From Strigamia acuminata (taxonomy: Eukaryota > Arthropoda > Chilopoda > Geophilomorpha > Linotaeniidae), in contig OX442314.1 of NCBI GenBank assembly GCA_949358305.1, forward strand, positions 62,507,369-62,567,368: 60,000 bases of DNA, in the 5' to 3' direction. Every line of letters starts with the position of its first letter. The first letter of the stretch is position 1. The notes below the pieces were generated by a model that was given only the letters and a program-made list of their open reading frames with translations, was not told the DNA's origin and made no database searches. Positions 22,226 through 32,179 of the stretch are shown here, piece by piece. Position numbers and translations under genes: made by a program.

Positions 22226-23727
22226 ACCTATCTAGCTGTCTCCAACTCAGCCAGTCTACAAGCTAGCGCAAGTCGCAACGGTGTGTCATCCTTCTCAGCT
22301 AATTGTCATTTCACAATCATCATCACATTTCAAACTCTATCAGCTAAACTTCCTACTTGTTCATATTCTTCATGTCTTTTTTGAGGCTAATTTTATTCAA
22401 CTTGACTTGAATCTTTGTTGGTTTGTCTCATTTGGAGAAAAAAGGAACTTATGGCGCAATGTCATCAAACCGGAGCACCACCTGGCGGATCCCGAGTGCT
22501 TTAATGGATGCCAAAATGTTCGTTCGGCCCGATGCGTTTGTATCATGATTTCGGCATTAGAAAGAGGTCGAGAAATTCTGCAACCAGGCTCATTCGATTG
22601 GAAATTGCATTCCACACAAGCCTGTATGTTTTTCTACTTGATTTCATCGAGGAAAGATTCCGTTTCGGGCGATCGAAGCCGGCGACCGCATGGCAAATTT
22701 CGTGCTGGCAAATTTAATTTCAATTCGACCCTAAAAACAAAAAAAAATGAAAAATGAACGGTTTAAAATATTTAAAAAATGTTTCCTGTGCAGAATTTGC
22801 CTCTCTTTCTAATGGTGCCAATAACTTTTTGATCTGTGCTACAGTTTTTTTTTTTTTTTTTTATTTTTCAAAAAACGATAACTGTCATTTGCCAAAGAAG
22901 GAATGAAATAAATCAACAAAATTTGTGAGAAATTGTGGGAAATTGTTGTTTAATGTTTCAAAAATTTGTCTACCTTAATAATTAGCATTGTCTAAAATGG
23001 ATGAGTGTACACATTGCCCCATAACTGGTCTGGTCTGGTCTAAATATGACCCACGCTGCATTCCTATATCAAAATTGCAATTATTTATCAGATAATTAAA
23101 TAAATTAATAAAAATTCATCACAATTCACTGAGAAATTCATCAAAAGCCATCTAAATCCATCTAAATCCATCAAAAGCCATCGAAATCCATCGAAATCCA
23201 TCGAAATCTATCTAAATCCATCTAAATCCATCAAAAGCCATCGAAATTCACCAAGAAATCATCAAAATTCACGAGAATTTCAACAAATTTCAAGAAAATT
23301 CCGACACCTACCATCAAAAGTTGATGAAAATCCATCTAATCCCATCAAATGCCATCGAAATTCACCAAGAAATCTTCAAAATTCACGAAAATTGATCAAA
23401 ATTTCAAGGAAATTCACGAAAATTGATCAAAATTTCAAGGAAATTCTGACACACCATCAAAAGTTGATGAAAATTTGGACAAAAATTTCATCAAAATCAA
23501 TTTTAGAAATAGCATAGAGCCAGCCACATTTCAATTCAATTCATACAAACAGAATTAAACAAAACAAAATAGCTGGAGCTGCTCACCTGACCAGCTCAGC
23601 TCAGCTCAGCTCACGGAATGGCACAGTCCTGCCAGCTCACTCCACCTTGTATAACCACATGCATATATATACCCAGTACATACTACATGTAGACCAATAC
23701 CCTAGTGTTATATAATAGCCTTTTTGT

Positions 23728-24010
23728 CCCTATCTCAAAATTTATAGGCTTACCATCCACAGCTTATCCTATGGAAACTGTGGAACAAGTAGCAAATATG
23801 ACCTCACTATCACTTGCTCCGGATCCGAGATCACAGATCAAACACCTCGGATCAAACATCTCGCTCGCTCGCTTCAGCTAAACTTCTTGCCTCATTTCAC
23901 TGAAATCTAAAACAAAACCATAATTAATTACGCTCGAATACATCCGATTAAAACGGGATGTGAACCCCGGGATAACCACGCGCGCTTTTCGCCCATCGCC
24001 GATCCCGAAA
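23728..24010. other. Right boundary of the array and single-copy flank
   Basis: The repeat matches through tagcctttttgt (ending 23727) and then changes abruptly to unrelated sequence. The break lies where the 3' flank of a twelfth U2 gene would begin. The flank becomes GC-richer toward the exon at 24011 and holds nothing else I recognise. Confidence 0.8.
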
Positions 24011-24131
24011 ATGGCGTCAGGGGAAGCATTTGCGGCGTACGCCAAGTTCGGCGACGAGCACCACAACAGCGGACATGTGCTGAACACGACGAATGCATTG
24101 CGATGGCTGAGAGCTGCTCACATTCCGTCTA
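24011..24131 (+). CDS. First coding exon of a TPPP/p25-alpha-like gene (partial)
   Basis: ATG at 24011 opens 40 codons plus one base, ending at a good splice donor (TCTA then GTAAGT at 24132-24137). The peptide contains EAFAAYAKFGD, a small gap with NSG, then ALRWLRAAHIP. This follows the N-terminal pattern of invertebrate tubulin polymerisation-promoting proteins (F..F.KFGD...SG..L....KW...A.V). Members bind and bundle microtubules in the cytoplasm. Reading on through the donor meets a TAA at once, which supports splicing. I found no later exon in the window. The match is short, so identification is tentative. Confidence 0.45.
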
Positions 24132-24921
24132 GTAAGTAATTGCTATCCGTTTTTAGGAAGAATTAGTTAGTTATAATTTCGTATACCTCAAATTAATTGA
24201 ATTCAATTACTGTGTTTATCGTTCTAAATGATCCCGCATAAACCAAACATGGCGGCGTGAATGTAACCAGGTGAACTTAAACTTTAGCTTCAGCTAGATC
24301 GAATCGAAACGAGACAAGACTAATCGGCAAATCCAGCTCCATCGCTATATTTTCTTCCGCACACGAGACAAACGTAGGTGAAAAAAATCAACACGACGAC
24401 ATGGGATAAATTTCGATACCGGCGAAGGGGAGGAAGTTGGCGGGAAAGCGCGGCCATCTTGCCGCCGCCAACATCCACAATTCGCGGACGGGCGATGAGG
24501 ATTCTTTAGATGGTTTGTACGAGTCGAATACTGTTTAAAAAAAATTCGATGGTGTTATCTATGAGTTAAGCAGTTAAATGAGAATTTATTGACACATGTT
24601 TGGTCGAATACTGCTTAGGTCATGTGTTTATTTAATTTAATTTAATTTATTAATTTCTTTTTTTTGATTAGAACAATTGAGAATTGGAGGATGACTTAGA
24701 ATAATTGGAAGGAAAAAGTCAGGGTAGTTAAAAATTAGAATTTAAAACACAAATAAGATTTTTTTTACTAAAAATAAACTCAGAAACTCAGTTTCAGCTC
24801 CAAGTGTGATTAAAAATACGTGAAACGACAAATGGCAAAATTGAATTTTGCTCCGTCTGGTGGTGAAAATTGACGGAGCGACGGGATTGGCTGGAAGGAG
24901 AGCTGGGATTGGTGGCGACGA
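24132..24921. other. Intron or intergenic stretch, no gene recognised
   Basis: This presumably includes the start of the intron of the TPPP-like gene. A CpG-rich patch at about 24410-24500 contains GGCCATCTTG, a YY1-type motif, and could be a promoter. The rest is AT-rich and featureless. Confidence 0.4.
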
Positions 24922-24962
24922 CGTCTCCCCGAGGGGTGCGACAATCAGAATCTGCTTGTCAG

Positions 24963-25168
24963 AGATTCGAATCTTCTTTGGGATTCGAAAGATTCGGATG
25001 GGATTCGGAAAGATTCGGAAAGATTCGGGGGATTCGGCTGGGATTCGGGGGGATTCGGATAGATTCGGGGGATTCGGGGGGATTCGAATGAGATTCGGGG
25101 AGATTCGGATGGGATTTGGTGGGATTCGGCGGGATTCGGTGGGATTCGGATGGGATTCAGAAAGATTC
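24963..25168. repeat. GATTCGG minisatellite, block 1
   Basis: About 18 degenerate 10-11-bp monomers of GATTCGGNNGG or GATTCGGAAA. The block lies inside the transposon at 24930-25667. Confidence 0.85.
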
Positions 25169-25532
25169 ATATGATTTTTTTCAAATAAATTTAGTGAAGT
25201 GGAAATTTTTTTAATTTTAATTTTAACTCTAGTGAAATGTGGTAAAATACGAGGTAAAATAACACGCAATCAAATGCAATCACAATTGCGAACAATGATG
25301 AATTCCGGGCTCGATTCCGGGATTAATTTGAAGTTCGCGCTAAATCATAAATGCGCATGCGCAGATACCGCGCAGCGAGGTGCGCAGGTATAATTTCTTC
25401 CGATGATGATTTTACTGATGATTTTACGGACAATTTCAAGGACAATTTCAAGGAAGTTTCTTGTAAAAATATTATTACATTTTTTAATCATAAATTTTGT
25501 TTTTATTTTTCTCGATTTGTATACAACTTAAA

Positions 25533-25650
25533 GATTCGAGATTCGAAGATTCGGTGGGATTCGGAAAGATTCGGGTGGGATTCGGAAAGATTCGGGTGGG
25601 ATTCGGAAAGATTCGGGCGGGATTCGGAAGCCATTGTCAGAGATTCGGTC
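25533..25650. repeat. GATTCGG minisatellite, block 2
   Basis: A regular 21-bp period made of GATTCGGGTGG plus GATTCGGAAA, repeated about four times in the same orientation as block 1. It ends with TGTCAGAGATTCG, which also precedes block 1. Confidence 0.85.
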
Positions 25651-25675
25651 GAATGTCGCCCCCCTCGCGTCTCCC

Positions 25676-26290
25676 ATTCGTATTCCGCTTCCGCCATTAC
25701 CAAGCATTGTCAACGTGGCCGCTGTCTTGTCATTTTCAATTTTATCTGCTTTCATCCGCATAATCGTGAAGCATCGGATGTTTTACTTTATCAATTCATC
25801 ATTGTGGAGTCTTGGGGGGATCTCTTCGGTACATTTTAAAAAGGTTTGTGATACAATTTAATGTCTTTTTTTTTTCCATTCGCCGATTCGGTGTCGTGAA
25901 TTTCCACGATGGCGTTTTATTTTATTTTCTTTTATTTTGTGTCTGAATATATTTTATTCTGTTGATATGGGAGCTTCAAATCCAACTCTCGACCTCCTCG
26001 TGGTAGCTCCCGGACCACTGGCCGATCGTTCCAGTGGACTAACGAGAGCTCTGGTTGTCCGTCGGACATGGATTATTTCGTTCTCGCCTTCGTTTCAATT
26101 TTTCAAAAATTGTTTTTCCAACTTTTCATTGATTTTCTTGATTTGTGGTCGTACTTTCTCATGACGAAATAAGACGTTTCTGTGTCTTGTTTTCTTTAAT
26201 TTATTTCCGCGTTTTTCGAAAAAAATTTCAATTTTTTCCGCGACACAATGTTTTTGCTTGTCAAGTTATTTTGGCAGATGCTTTGGTCTT
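25676..26290. other. No gene recognised
   Basis: AT-rich DNA with a more GC-rich patch at about 25970-26090 that is open on the plus strand for 75 codons. I find no family resemblance in that frame and do not call it. Confidence 0.4.
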
Positions 26291-26537
26291 GTAAGCCTGC
26301 ATTCCGACCTATGAATGTAGCATTTACCACTTGCCACATTTTGTGCGAAATATTTGTATCGTAAGCCTGCATTCCGACCTATGAATGTAGCATTTACCAC
26401 TTGCCGCATTTTGTGCGGAATATTTGTATCGTAAGCCTGCATTCCGACCTATGAATGTAGCATTTACCACTTGCCACATTTTGTGCGAAATATTTGTATC
26501 GTAAGCCTGCATTCCGACCTATGAATGTAGCATTTAC
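26291..26537. repeat. 70-bp tandem repeat, 3.5 copies
   Basis: Monomers start with gtaagcctgcattccg at 26291, 26361, 26431 and 26501; the last is cut at 37 bp. Copies differ at one or two bases (ttgccacatt versus ttgccgcatt). Confidence 0.95.
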
Positions 26538-26990
26538 AAATTTGCTGCACGCCAGTGCTGGGACGAGATACAATGAAACGTTGAAACTTGTTGTTTCTTT
26601 ATTAAAATTCAGTAGGGAATCCGTCTAATCGGGTTTTTTTTTTAGTTTTGTATGCAATTAATTGCATTGTAGATTTCTAATTCGCAAAATTTCTCATCAA
26701 GATGTGAAGTAAGTGAAGGGTTGATCCTCTCACAGCTATTCAAAAATATATTTTGTGCATTTTCAATTCCCATATCGTGTAAAATTTTGTAAATTCTTCA
26801 TCCACTTCATTCCCATTATTTTCTTTCTAATTGTTAATAACTGGATAGTCAATGTTCGATTTCTTGTTTAATTTTAGTTAAATATTTTTGCTTTTTTTTT
26901 CTCAAGTGCATATTCGAATTCCCTTTCTTTAATTTTAACTCGTTATTATTGCCCTATTTTTCAATTTTTGAATATCCACAATTTCCATGT
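26538..26990. other. AT-rich stretch, no gene recognised
   Basis: I see no coding pattern, RNA gene or repeat here. Confidence 0.4.
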
Positions 26991-27081
26991 GATTCGAAGG
27001 CCGTCGACCGCAGTTCCACTGGAGGAAGCCAGTTGGTCGACTAGTTCGGTGTTTGCCAGCAAAATTTCAAATTTTCCACCA
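26991..27081 (-). pseudogene. LINE ORF1 fragment, inverted piece
   Basis: The minus strand encodes GGKFEILLANTELVDQLASS and continues to AVDGL. This is the ORF1 segment that in the intact protein (2977-4167) directly follows the segment found in the opposite orientation at 27084-27182. The two pieces are head to head, so an inversion broke this copy between them. Confidence 0.75.
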
Positions 27082-27083
27082 TC

Positions 27084-27182
27084 GATATGTTTGAAGCCTT
27101 GATTAAAAAGCTAGAAAAAAACACCGAAAATGGAGATTTCACGATGAAAGGTGTCAATCAGGTGTCTGGGTTGCAGTCTAGG
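27084..27182 (+). pseudogene. LINE ORF1 N-terminal fragment
   Basis: The plus strand reads MFEALIKKLEKNTENGD and then KGVNQVSGLQ, matching the LLEALLKKLGRHTEDGE..IKGIQCVGGLK segment of ORF1. Similarity stops near 27182. Confidence 0.7.
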
Positions 27183-27226
27183 ATCGAGTCGGCAGTCGGC
27201 GATTTGGTCCATTGTTGCGAAAACGA

Positions 27227-28048
27227 TCACGTCTGGTCTACGTTAATCGGAATGGAAAAAACGGCGATCGACAGTTCGCAAATTTTGCAATTCTCAGTGC
27301 AATCGCTGCTAATGTGGCCACGTTTCCTGCAGTTGAAACAGGTCGCCTTCTTTGGATTGTTTGCTCGTCCTCTCGTTTCTTGCGTTGCGTTCGTCGTGTT
27401 CTTTGAGTTCGCCGCCCGGATACGGCAGTTGGCGGACGTGTGCCCCGCCTTGTCGCACGTTTTGCATTTTGCGGAGCAAGATCGGCTAACGTGGCCGAAT
27501 TTGTTGCAGTTATAGCACTTTGTTTTGAGGCACACCGAAGCGTAATGGTCTGTTGCATCGCATTTGGGGCAGTACGGCCCCATGCCCTTGTAAATTAGGT
27601 GGCCGGAGAAAGGCCCAACCTCGATTTTACTTGGCAAATTGTCCCCGTTAATCATGACGATGATATTTCCATTGTTAACCATCTCCAAATCTTCGAATTT
27701 CTCGTATGTCACGGACGAAACGTTGCCCCATTTGTTCATTTCGGATTCGACCTCAAAAAGCGGCACAAGAGGTGACATTCCCTTGATTATCACACGTTTT
27801 TCGCGACGAATCTTTGGTTCCCAGGTGATTTTCAGTCGATCGACGGTGGTTTCCTTGGAACTGGCCAGCTGGTCGACCAGACTGGTGTTTTGCAGCAAAA
27901 CCAGAAATTTTCCACCCAACACGTGTTGGATGGTTTTAACTGTGGGGTCTCCATTCTGCGTGGAATTCCCCAGTCGTTTCCTCAATGCTTCAAGAAGATT
28001 TCGGGGTTTTAGCCCCGTTTCAACCCAGCAATCGATTAGCAGATCCAT
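27227..28048 (-). pseudogene. LINE ORF1, C-terminally truncated (Keno-like)
   Basis: A 273-codon open frame begins MDLLIDCWVETGLKPRN and follows ORF1 through the RRM-like region (VIIKGMSPLVPL, GHLIYKGMGPYCPKC). Four complete CCHC knuckles follow, then half of the fifth (CTENCKIC). Then the sequence changes to unrelated residues and stops. The basic and acidic C-terminal tail is missing. It is clearly a different subfamily from the elements in the U2 array, by eye about two-thirds identical. Its upstream side joins a 5' UTR and then a U2 relic in the same antisense relation as the array insertions. Confidence 0.85.
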
Positions 28049-28399
28049 GCCTTCGAAGAATTACGTCGGGGCGACGTATACCGATTCCACGGGTTCTTCG
28101 AACGCGAACGGACGTAAAAAGGAGATTTTTAGTCTGAAAACGATTTCCCTTGATTCCGAAACCAAAGGGGGTGCATAGACGAGGTTCTTGCGCACAATTT
28201 GGTGCCAAAAAGGCAACAAACCGAGCGATACAACGTCCGGAATCGTTGAAAAAAAACCGAACAATGAAAATTCGGCGATTGTCGCTACGTGTTGCGGCGA
28301 CCGAAAAAGTCCAAAATTAAAAAAAAAGAACAGCGAAATCGTTACAAAAGTCCTTTACACACATACCAACAGTTTTACCGCAAGAAAATACAAGATTTC
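28049..28399 (-). mobile_element. 5' UTR of the truncated LINE at 27.2-28.4 kb
   Basis: The minus strand contains the CGACGTAAT start region and a CCGCAACACGTAGCGAC block matching the CACGTGGCGAC monomer of the array elements. It also has the gcaagaaaatac motif found in the other relics. About 70 bp of the extreme 5' end, including the first half of the U2 target, are missing before the U2 relic. Confidence 0.65.
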
Positions 28400-28488
28400 A
28401 GCTTAATATTTGATGTGGTCTTCATTGAGGACCCAGAATATTAAACGGGTTGGCCTCGTATAGCAGTAACTCCAGGGTCGGCCCACTC
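28400..28488 (+). pseudogene. U2 snRNA relic with internal deletion
   Basis: The plus strand carries U2 from AGCTTAATATTTGATG through TTCATTGAGGACCCAG to AATATTAAAC. It then jumps to GGGTTGGCCTCG and stem-loop IV, ending GGTCGGCCCACTCC. About 50 nt holding the Sm site and stem-loop III are missing. It is followed by the CTCC-TTCT-GGAG hairpin and an AAAATAAGA box. Confidence 0.85.
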
Positions 28489-28700
28489 CTTCTGGAGATA
28501 TATAAAAATGAAAAATAAGATAGTACACAATGAGGCATCTGTGAGGTCAGATTTGCTACTTGGTATGGATGCTAAGCCTTTAAATTTGGAGGGGTTGTTG
28601 ACAGGCTGTGTTGCAAGACTCCTTGCAAGCAGAGCTCTAAAAGGGGTTTTGGAGTGGCAGGGGGATCATTCCTGTTAAGGAATGTCATTAGGAGGGTGAC
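28489..28700. repeat. Short spacer linking two U2 remnants
   Basis: This stretch (with ggaggggttgttgacaggct and tggcagggggatcattcc) recurs between a U2 3' remnant and a U2 5' remnant at 36196-36433, 46876-47113 and 52590-52815. It is unrelated to the 1746-bp spacer, so it probably descends from a different, older U2 repeat unit. Confidence 0.6.
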
Positions 28701-28860
28701 GTGGGTGTCTGTTCTTGTTAGCTTTGCTTGAAACCCGTAATGGGGCATATTTATTTCCAAAAAGCTAAACAGGAGTACAAGTGGACACCTAATTTTTCAG
28801 TTACAATAATAATAATAAAATACACTCAAATATAAATAATATGTACAGTTTCAACAATCA
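28701..28860 (-). mobile_element. LINE 3' end next to a U2 5' remnant
   Basis: tctgttcttgttagctt (U2 RNA nt 38-54) is joined to gcttgaaacccgtaatgggg and a 3' UTR with ggagtacaagtg and AATAATAATAA. The same order, seen in reverse, ends the array elements. No coding part remains, so this copy is extremely 5'-truncated. Confidence 0.7.
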
Positions 28861-28889
28861 AAGGGTGACATGGGTGTCAAAGTGACATG

Positions 28890-29075
28890 GGTTCTTGTTA
28901 GCTTTGCTTGAAGCCCGTAATAGGGCATGTTTATTTTCGTTCCAAAAGCTAAAAAAAAGGAGTACAAGTGCACACTTGGTTTTTCAATTTACAATAATAA
29001 TAATAAAAAAAATACACTCAATATATACAGTTTTCGTAATAATTTAAACAAACAATTTAAAGCCAATTGTTGATT
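28890..29075 (-). mobile_element. Second LINE 3' end, 5'-truncated
   Basis: Another U2 piece (ggttcttgttagctt) and 3' UTR, reaching back to the ORF2 stop region (attgttgattattcc near 29068). It lies directly behind the copy ending near 28860, so two truncated insertions are stacked head to tail. Confidence 0.65.
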
Positions 29076-29079
29076 ATTC

Positions 29080-29735
29080 CTTGACATTGTTTCCATTAAT
29101 TGGTTTAACAATGGAAAATAAATTTTTGGCATTGTCTTGATTCAACCTTCTACAGTTAAATATTTCCACAATTGTAATGTTGCTTTGATTGTTAATCGCC
29201 ATCCATACAAATGTTTCTTCTAAAAGGTTTTAATGACAAGAGGTAGGAGTTATTATTGCACGTTGTTTTGCTTTTGCATCTTTAAGTGCCTGGTTATTGA
29301 GGCAATCAAATAACTGATCAACACAATTAATTATAACTGCTGTTGTTGCCGCTTCAGCTGGAACATCCGAATTTGGGATACATGTTGCAGCAAAAATTCC
29401 AGCTGCAACTGTATGACTTCACACTTGTGCAGCTAATTTTACTTTCATTGAGCTGAAAGCCGGCAAAAGTTCATCCTTGCTGTCCGACTCATAAAAAGCC
29501 ACAATATGGCTCCATTTAGCAACACCATCACCAGTGTCTAAATGGTATTTTTTTAAGGTTATTTCGAAAGCACTTCAGCAGATGGGGGGGGGGGGGGGGA
29601 ACAAACAGTCAAAAAATTTGTTTCCCATTGAATAAAAAAAAAGGTTTTTCTAATGATACGCCCAAATGTTTTGACAACGCAACATTTGTTGTGGCCATGT
29701 CACAAACCACATTAACAACTTGGAAACCACATTCA
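29080..29735 (-). pseudogene. P-element/THAP9-like transposase relic
   Basis: The minus strand reads VVNVVCDMATTNVALSKHLG, later KWSHIVAFYESDSKDELLPAF, KVKLAAQV-stop-SHTVAAGIF and VDQLFDCLNNQALKDAK. These match the order of conserved segments in P-type transposases (CDQ/CDMA.TN, WSHI..FY, VKLA.QVLSHSVA, .DKLFD..N). A TGA interrupts VKLAAQV/SHT, a run of about 17 G at 29583-29599 falls inside the frame, and other breaks occur. This is a dead fragment of a cut-and-paste transposon wedged between two LINE pieces. No terminal repeats were identified. Confidence 0.7.
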
Positions 29736-29867
29736 AACAGCCTTAATTACTTCAAAAAGTATCTTTTTAAACTGACAAATCCATTTCACTTCCAGTGAAA
29801 TAATAACATATTGGATGTTTCCATGCTTGCCCAAACAAATTGTGTGTTTGTTATTGTCAATTATTAC

Positions 29868-30175
29868 TTGGGGATTTCTTTCCCCATCGTCGCAAGATCG
29901 TTTTCCTTGCTCTTCTTTGAGCTGCCTCTCCCTCTTGCTCGTGAAATTTCGCATACTTGTGATTTCTTGTGTTTGACAGCGGTGAAACCCTCGCCGCTGT
30001 CAGTTTCGTCCCTGGATCGCTTCATCTGCTCGTCGACCTTTCATTCCTTTGGTTATGACTCGTTTTTCGCCACGAATCTTTGGTCTCCAAGTAATTTTGA
30101 GTCCATTGACGGTGGTTCCCTTGGAACTGGCTAGCTGGTCGACCAGGTTGATGTTTGACAGCAGAACCAAGTTTT
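29868..30175 (-). pseudogene. LINE ORF1 with the zinc-knuckle region deleted
   Basis: The minus strand runs from LVLLSNINLVDQLASSKGTT through KITWRPKIRGEKRVITKGM, then jumps to the C-terminal tail (DEQMKRSRDETDSGEGF ... KSKENDLATMGKEIPK-stop). All five knuckles are missing. The tail matches the ORF1 end at 35697-36020 closely, which supports the same family. Confidence 0.75.
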
Positions 30176-30220
30176 GTGACGTGTGAGCTGGGGTGAATCA
30201 CACATAACAATTATCTATTT

Positions 30221-30431
30221 TCTAACAAGCAGCCTTGAGAAACTAAGGTGTCTTTGATGAGAAATAATCAAACTCTTATTTAAATTTGCTAGGTAAACTT
30301 TATTCAGTTTCTTTTTTTCCTTTGAAGATCCAATGCTAAACGATTTTTCTATTCCTTTCGATGAAGTCTTAGCAGACAATACACCTGCCTTCATCATTGC
30401 AGCTAGACTGAGTGGCATTCTAAAATATAGA
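30221..30431 (-). repeat. 210-bp segment, inverted copy of 41060-41269
   Basis: This is the exact reverse complement of the DNA at the junction of the large tandem duplication. On the minus strand it is open from an ATG (MPLSLAAMMKAGVLSAKTSS) for 67 codons. I do not recognise the peptide. The stretch 30432-30591 that follows is AT-rich and without features. Confidence 0.9.
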
Positions 30432-30707
30432 CCGCTGAAAGCTATAATTTATTTATTTGTTAATATAGATAAGTGAAGATAACATGAAATATAAAAGAAA
30501 TATTATATTTAAATAGATGATTAAAAGAATAAGACTAAACAAATTGATCTGAATGTTTTACTAATTAGCTAATATAAATGACATATATGACAAATTAATC
30601 CCAGTGATCCACGATTTAGCTATCTTGATAACGATTTTATCACTAAATAAATCAATTAGTAAATTAATTCTAACAAGTGTAAATAGTGATCTAATTTATT
30701 TCGTCCT

Positions 30708-31091
30708 TCAAAAAAGTCTCTTCCTATCCTCCATAATTATATCAAGCGCCGGATTGTTATCGACCAAGCGCTGAATTATCGCATCCAATTCCGCCCTCAT
30801 TGCTCTGGCCTGAATGGCACAAAAGCGGGCACGCAAAAGCGTAGGGAGGTCCACGTAGGTTAAATGAGGGTATCCGTTCAAAACGAACGTATGCGGATTG
30901 ACTTCAGTCGGAAAGCCTCGGAATGGAACCTTGTTGATAGGTTGTATAATAACCATAGGCTCATCGTCATCAGAGTCCGACTCTGACGGCACTTCAATGG
31001 CCACGATGGCCTCATCGTCGGATGGCACTTCATCATCGGAGGTAATGTCAATGACCTCAACATGGTCAATTGGAATCAAATTCCACGACAT
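30708..31091 (-). CDS. Unrecognised acidic 127-aa ORF, copy 1
   Basis: Starts MSWNLIPIDHVEVIDITSDD. Residues 15-48 are strongly acidic (SDDEVPSDDEAIVA, SESDSDDDEP). The remainder is mixed (TFVLNGYPHLTYVDLPTLL) and ends in a helix-like stretch (RARFCAIQARAMRAELDAII). It lies about 1.1 kb downstream of the recombinase gene on the same strand and could be a second gene of that element or an unrelated exon. No motif identifies a function. Confidence 0.35.
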   Translation of the reverse strand: MSWNLIPIDHVEVIDITSDDEVPSDDEAIVAIEVPSESDSDDDEPMVIIQPINKVPFRGFPTEVNPHTFVLNGYPHLTYVDLPTLLRARFCAIQARAMRAELDAIIQRLVDNNPALDIIMEDRKRLF

Positions 31092-32179
31092 TTCAGAGAA
31101 AGCTAAAGGTTTGAAAAGAAGAAATGGTGTAAAGATTGGAACATAACAAAATGTCTAACAAGAACTAACTTATCTTATAAAAAAAAGCTAAAATAATATT
31201 TAGAGTTTCTTTCACAAAGACCTAGTGGCTGATCCACAAAGATCTGACAACACTTCCTAATTAAACTCAAATCTAACCAAAAAAGCTAAGCTGGTGGTTG
31301 GATTTTATCCCACAGGCGAAGGTAGCTAATCTACTAAGTTCTGACCAGAAAAAAACTATACTCACAAAAGTCAGCTGGTCATTGTAGGGTAGTCCTTGGT
31401 CCTTGGAATCTGGAGAAATCTTCAAGATTTTTCGAATCCGGAGAATCGGTGAAAAACTGTAAAATTTCTTCAAGGTGTTACTTTATGGACTGCACGCAAC
31501 TCACCCACTCGCAAGCGATAGTTTAATTATTAATTCAATCGTTGAATTATCTCCTTACTTCTTATATCAGAACGTAGATCTGTATAAACTCTAGAATTCT
31601 TATGAAGTAATCAGTATTTAGAGTCTATCTACGTCATACATTTAAATATCTACTATATATACGTATAACCGTTCCGCGAATGTATAATCAATAACAAATT
31701 ACCAAATTTTTTGAAAAATAGTTGTTTTTTTTTAAAATGTGCGGAATTTTATGACTATTCCAAATCTAATTTCGCATACATGATGTTGGGCCCGTTCGAG
31801 TGAAAGTGGCATAAATTTCTTAACTTTTCTAAATTCTGTATCTTTACAACCGTTGGTCCGATTCAGACGCGACCAAGTTCAAAACCTGCGTAATCATGTC
31901 CGGACCGCCCAATTCCGAGATACGGGCACTTTCACACGTTTGCCAATGTAAGCTATCCGGCGCACGAAAAAAAAATTAAAAATACTTTTCTAGACCCAAA
32001 TTTCGCAGGGAACACAGATCTAGGGTCAGATAAGCTTTCACTCAGAATGATCTGAAATTTTAATAGGATGTTTATAATGTATACTTACATCCTATCCTAG
32101 AAGGAATTTATTTTCTTACAGGTGGTTTCTGAGATTTCAACATAGTGTGGTTTTTGGATTTTTTTCTTATATTGCCTTT
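31092..32179. other. No gene recognised, first duplication copy
   Basis: AT-rich DNA between the 127-aa ORF and the recombinase. A stretch around 31790-31960 (tgggcccgttcgagtgaaag, tccggaccgcccaattccgag) is GC-richer and looks like an untranslated or repeat segment. The same holds for 41770-42857. Confidence 0.4.

Larger units (their letters stand above)
1..23727 (-). repeat. Tandem array of 1746-bp U2 snRNA units
   Basis: Position 1 has the same phase as 1747, and the unit recurs every 1746 bp (U2 5' ends at 665, 6212, 7958, 9704, 11450, 13196, 14942, 20479, 22225). The two longer intervals are explained by insertions of 2039 and 2029 bp, each plus a 16-bp target duplication. Each unit holds one minus-strand U2 gene, an ATT microsatellite beside it, AGCTC pentamers, a dispersed-repeat copy, a poly-T run and a CATC-rich minisatellite. 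Spacers read as identical from unit to unit, as expected from concerted evolution or very recent amplification. The array runs off the left edge; its right end is a partial unit without its U2 gene. Confidence 0.97.
24930..25667. mobile_element. Non-autonomous DNA transposon with 8-bp target duplication
   Basis: The element begins CGAGGGGTGCGACA and ends with the inverse of CGAGGGGGGCGACA (13 of 14 match). It is bracketed by perfect 8-bp direct repeats cgtctccc at 24922-24929 and 25668-25675. An 8-bp duplication is typical of hAT and P-type elements; the superfamily is not settled. The interior has two GATTCGG minisatellite blocks around an AT-rich middle. No transposase is present. Long open frames over the blocks arise because the repeat lacks stops. 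Confidence 0.65.

Noticed and set aside
1-23727. CRISPR-like or ribosomal-type array
   Set aside because: The unit is 1746 bp with a U2 snRNA gene and no short repeat-spacer pattern or rRNA sequence; the cell is eukaryotic.
24742-25269. Proline/serine-rich 175-aa ORF
   Set aside because: The frame is open only because GATTCGG monomers lack stops on either strand; it is minisatellite inside a transposon.
28400-28488. Functional variant U2 snRNA
   Set aside because: The Sm site and stem-loop III are deleted and the 5' end with the branch-point recognition sequence is missing.
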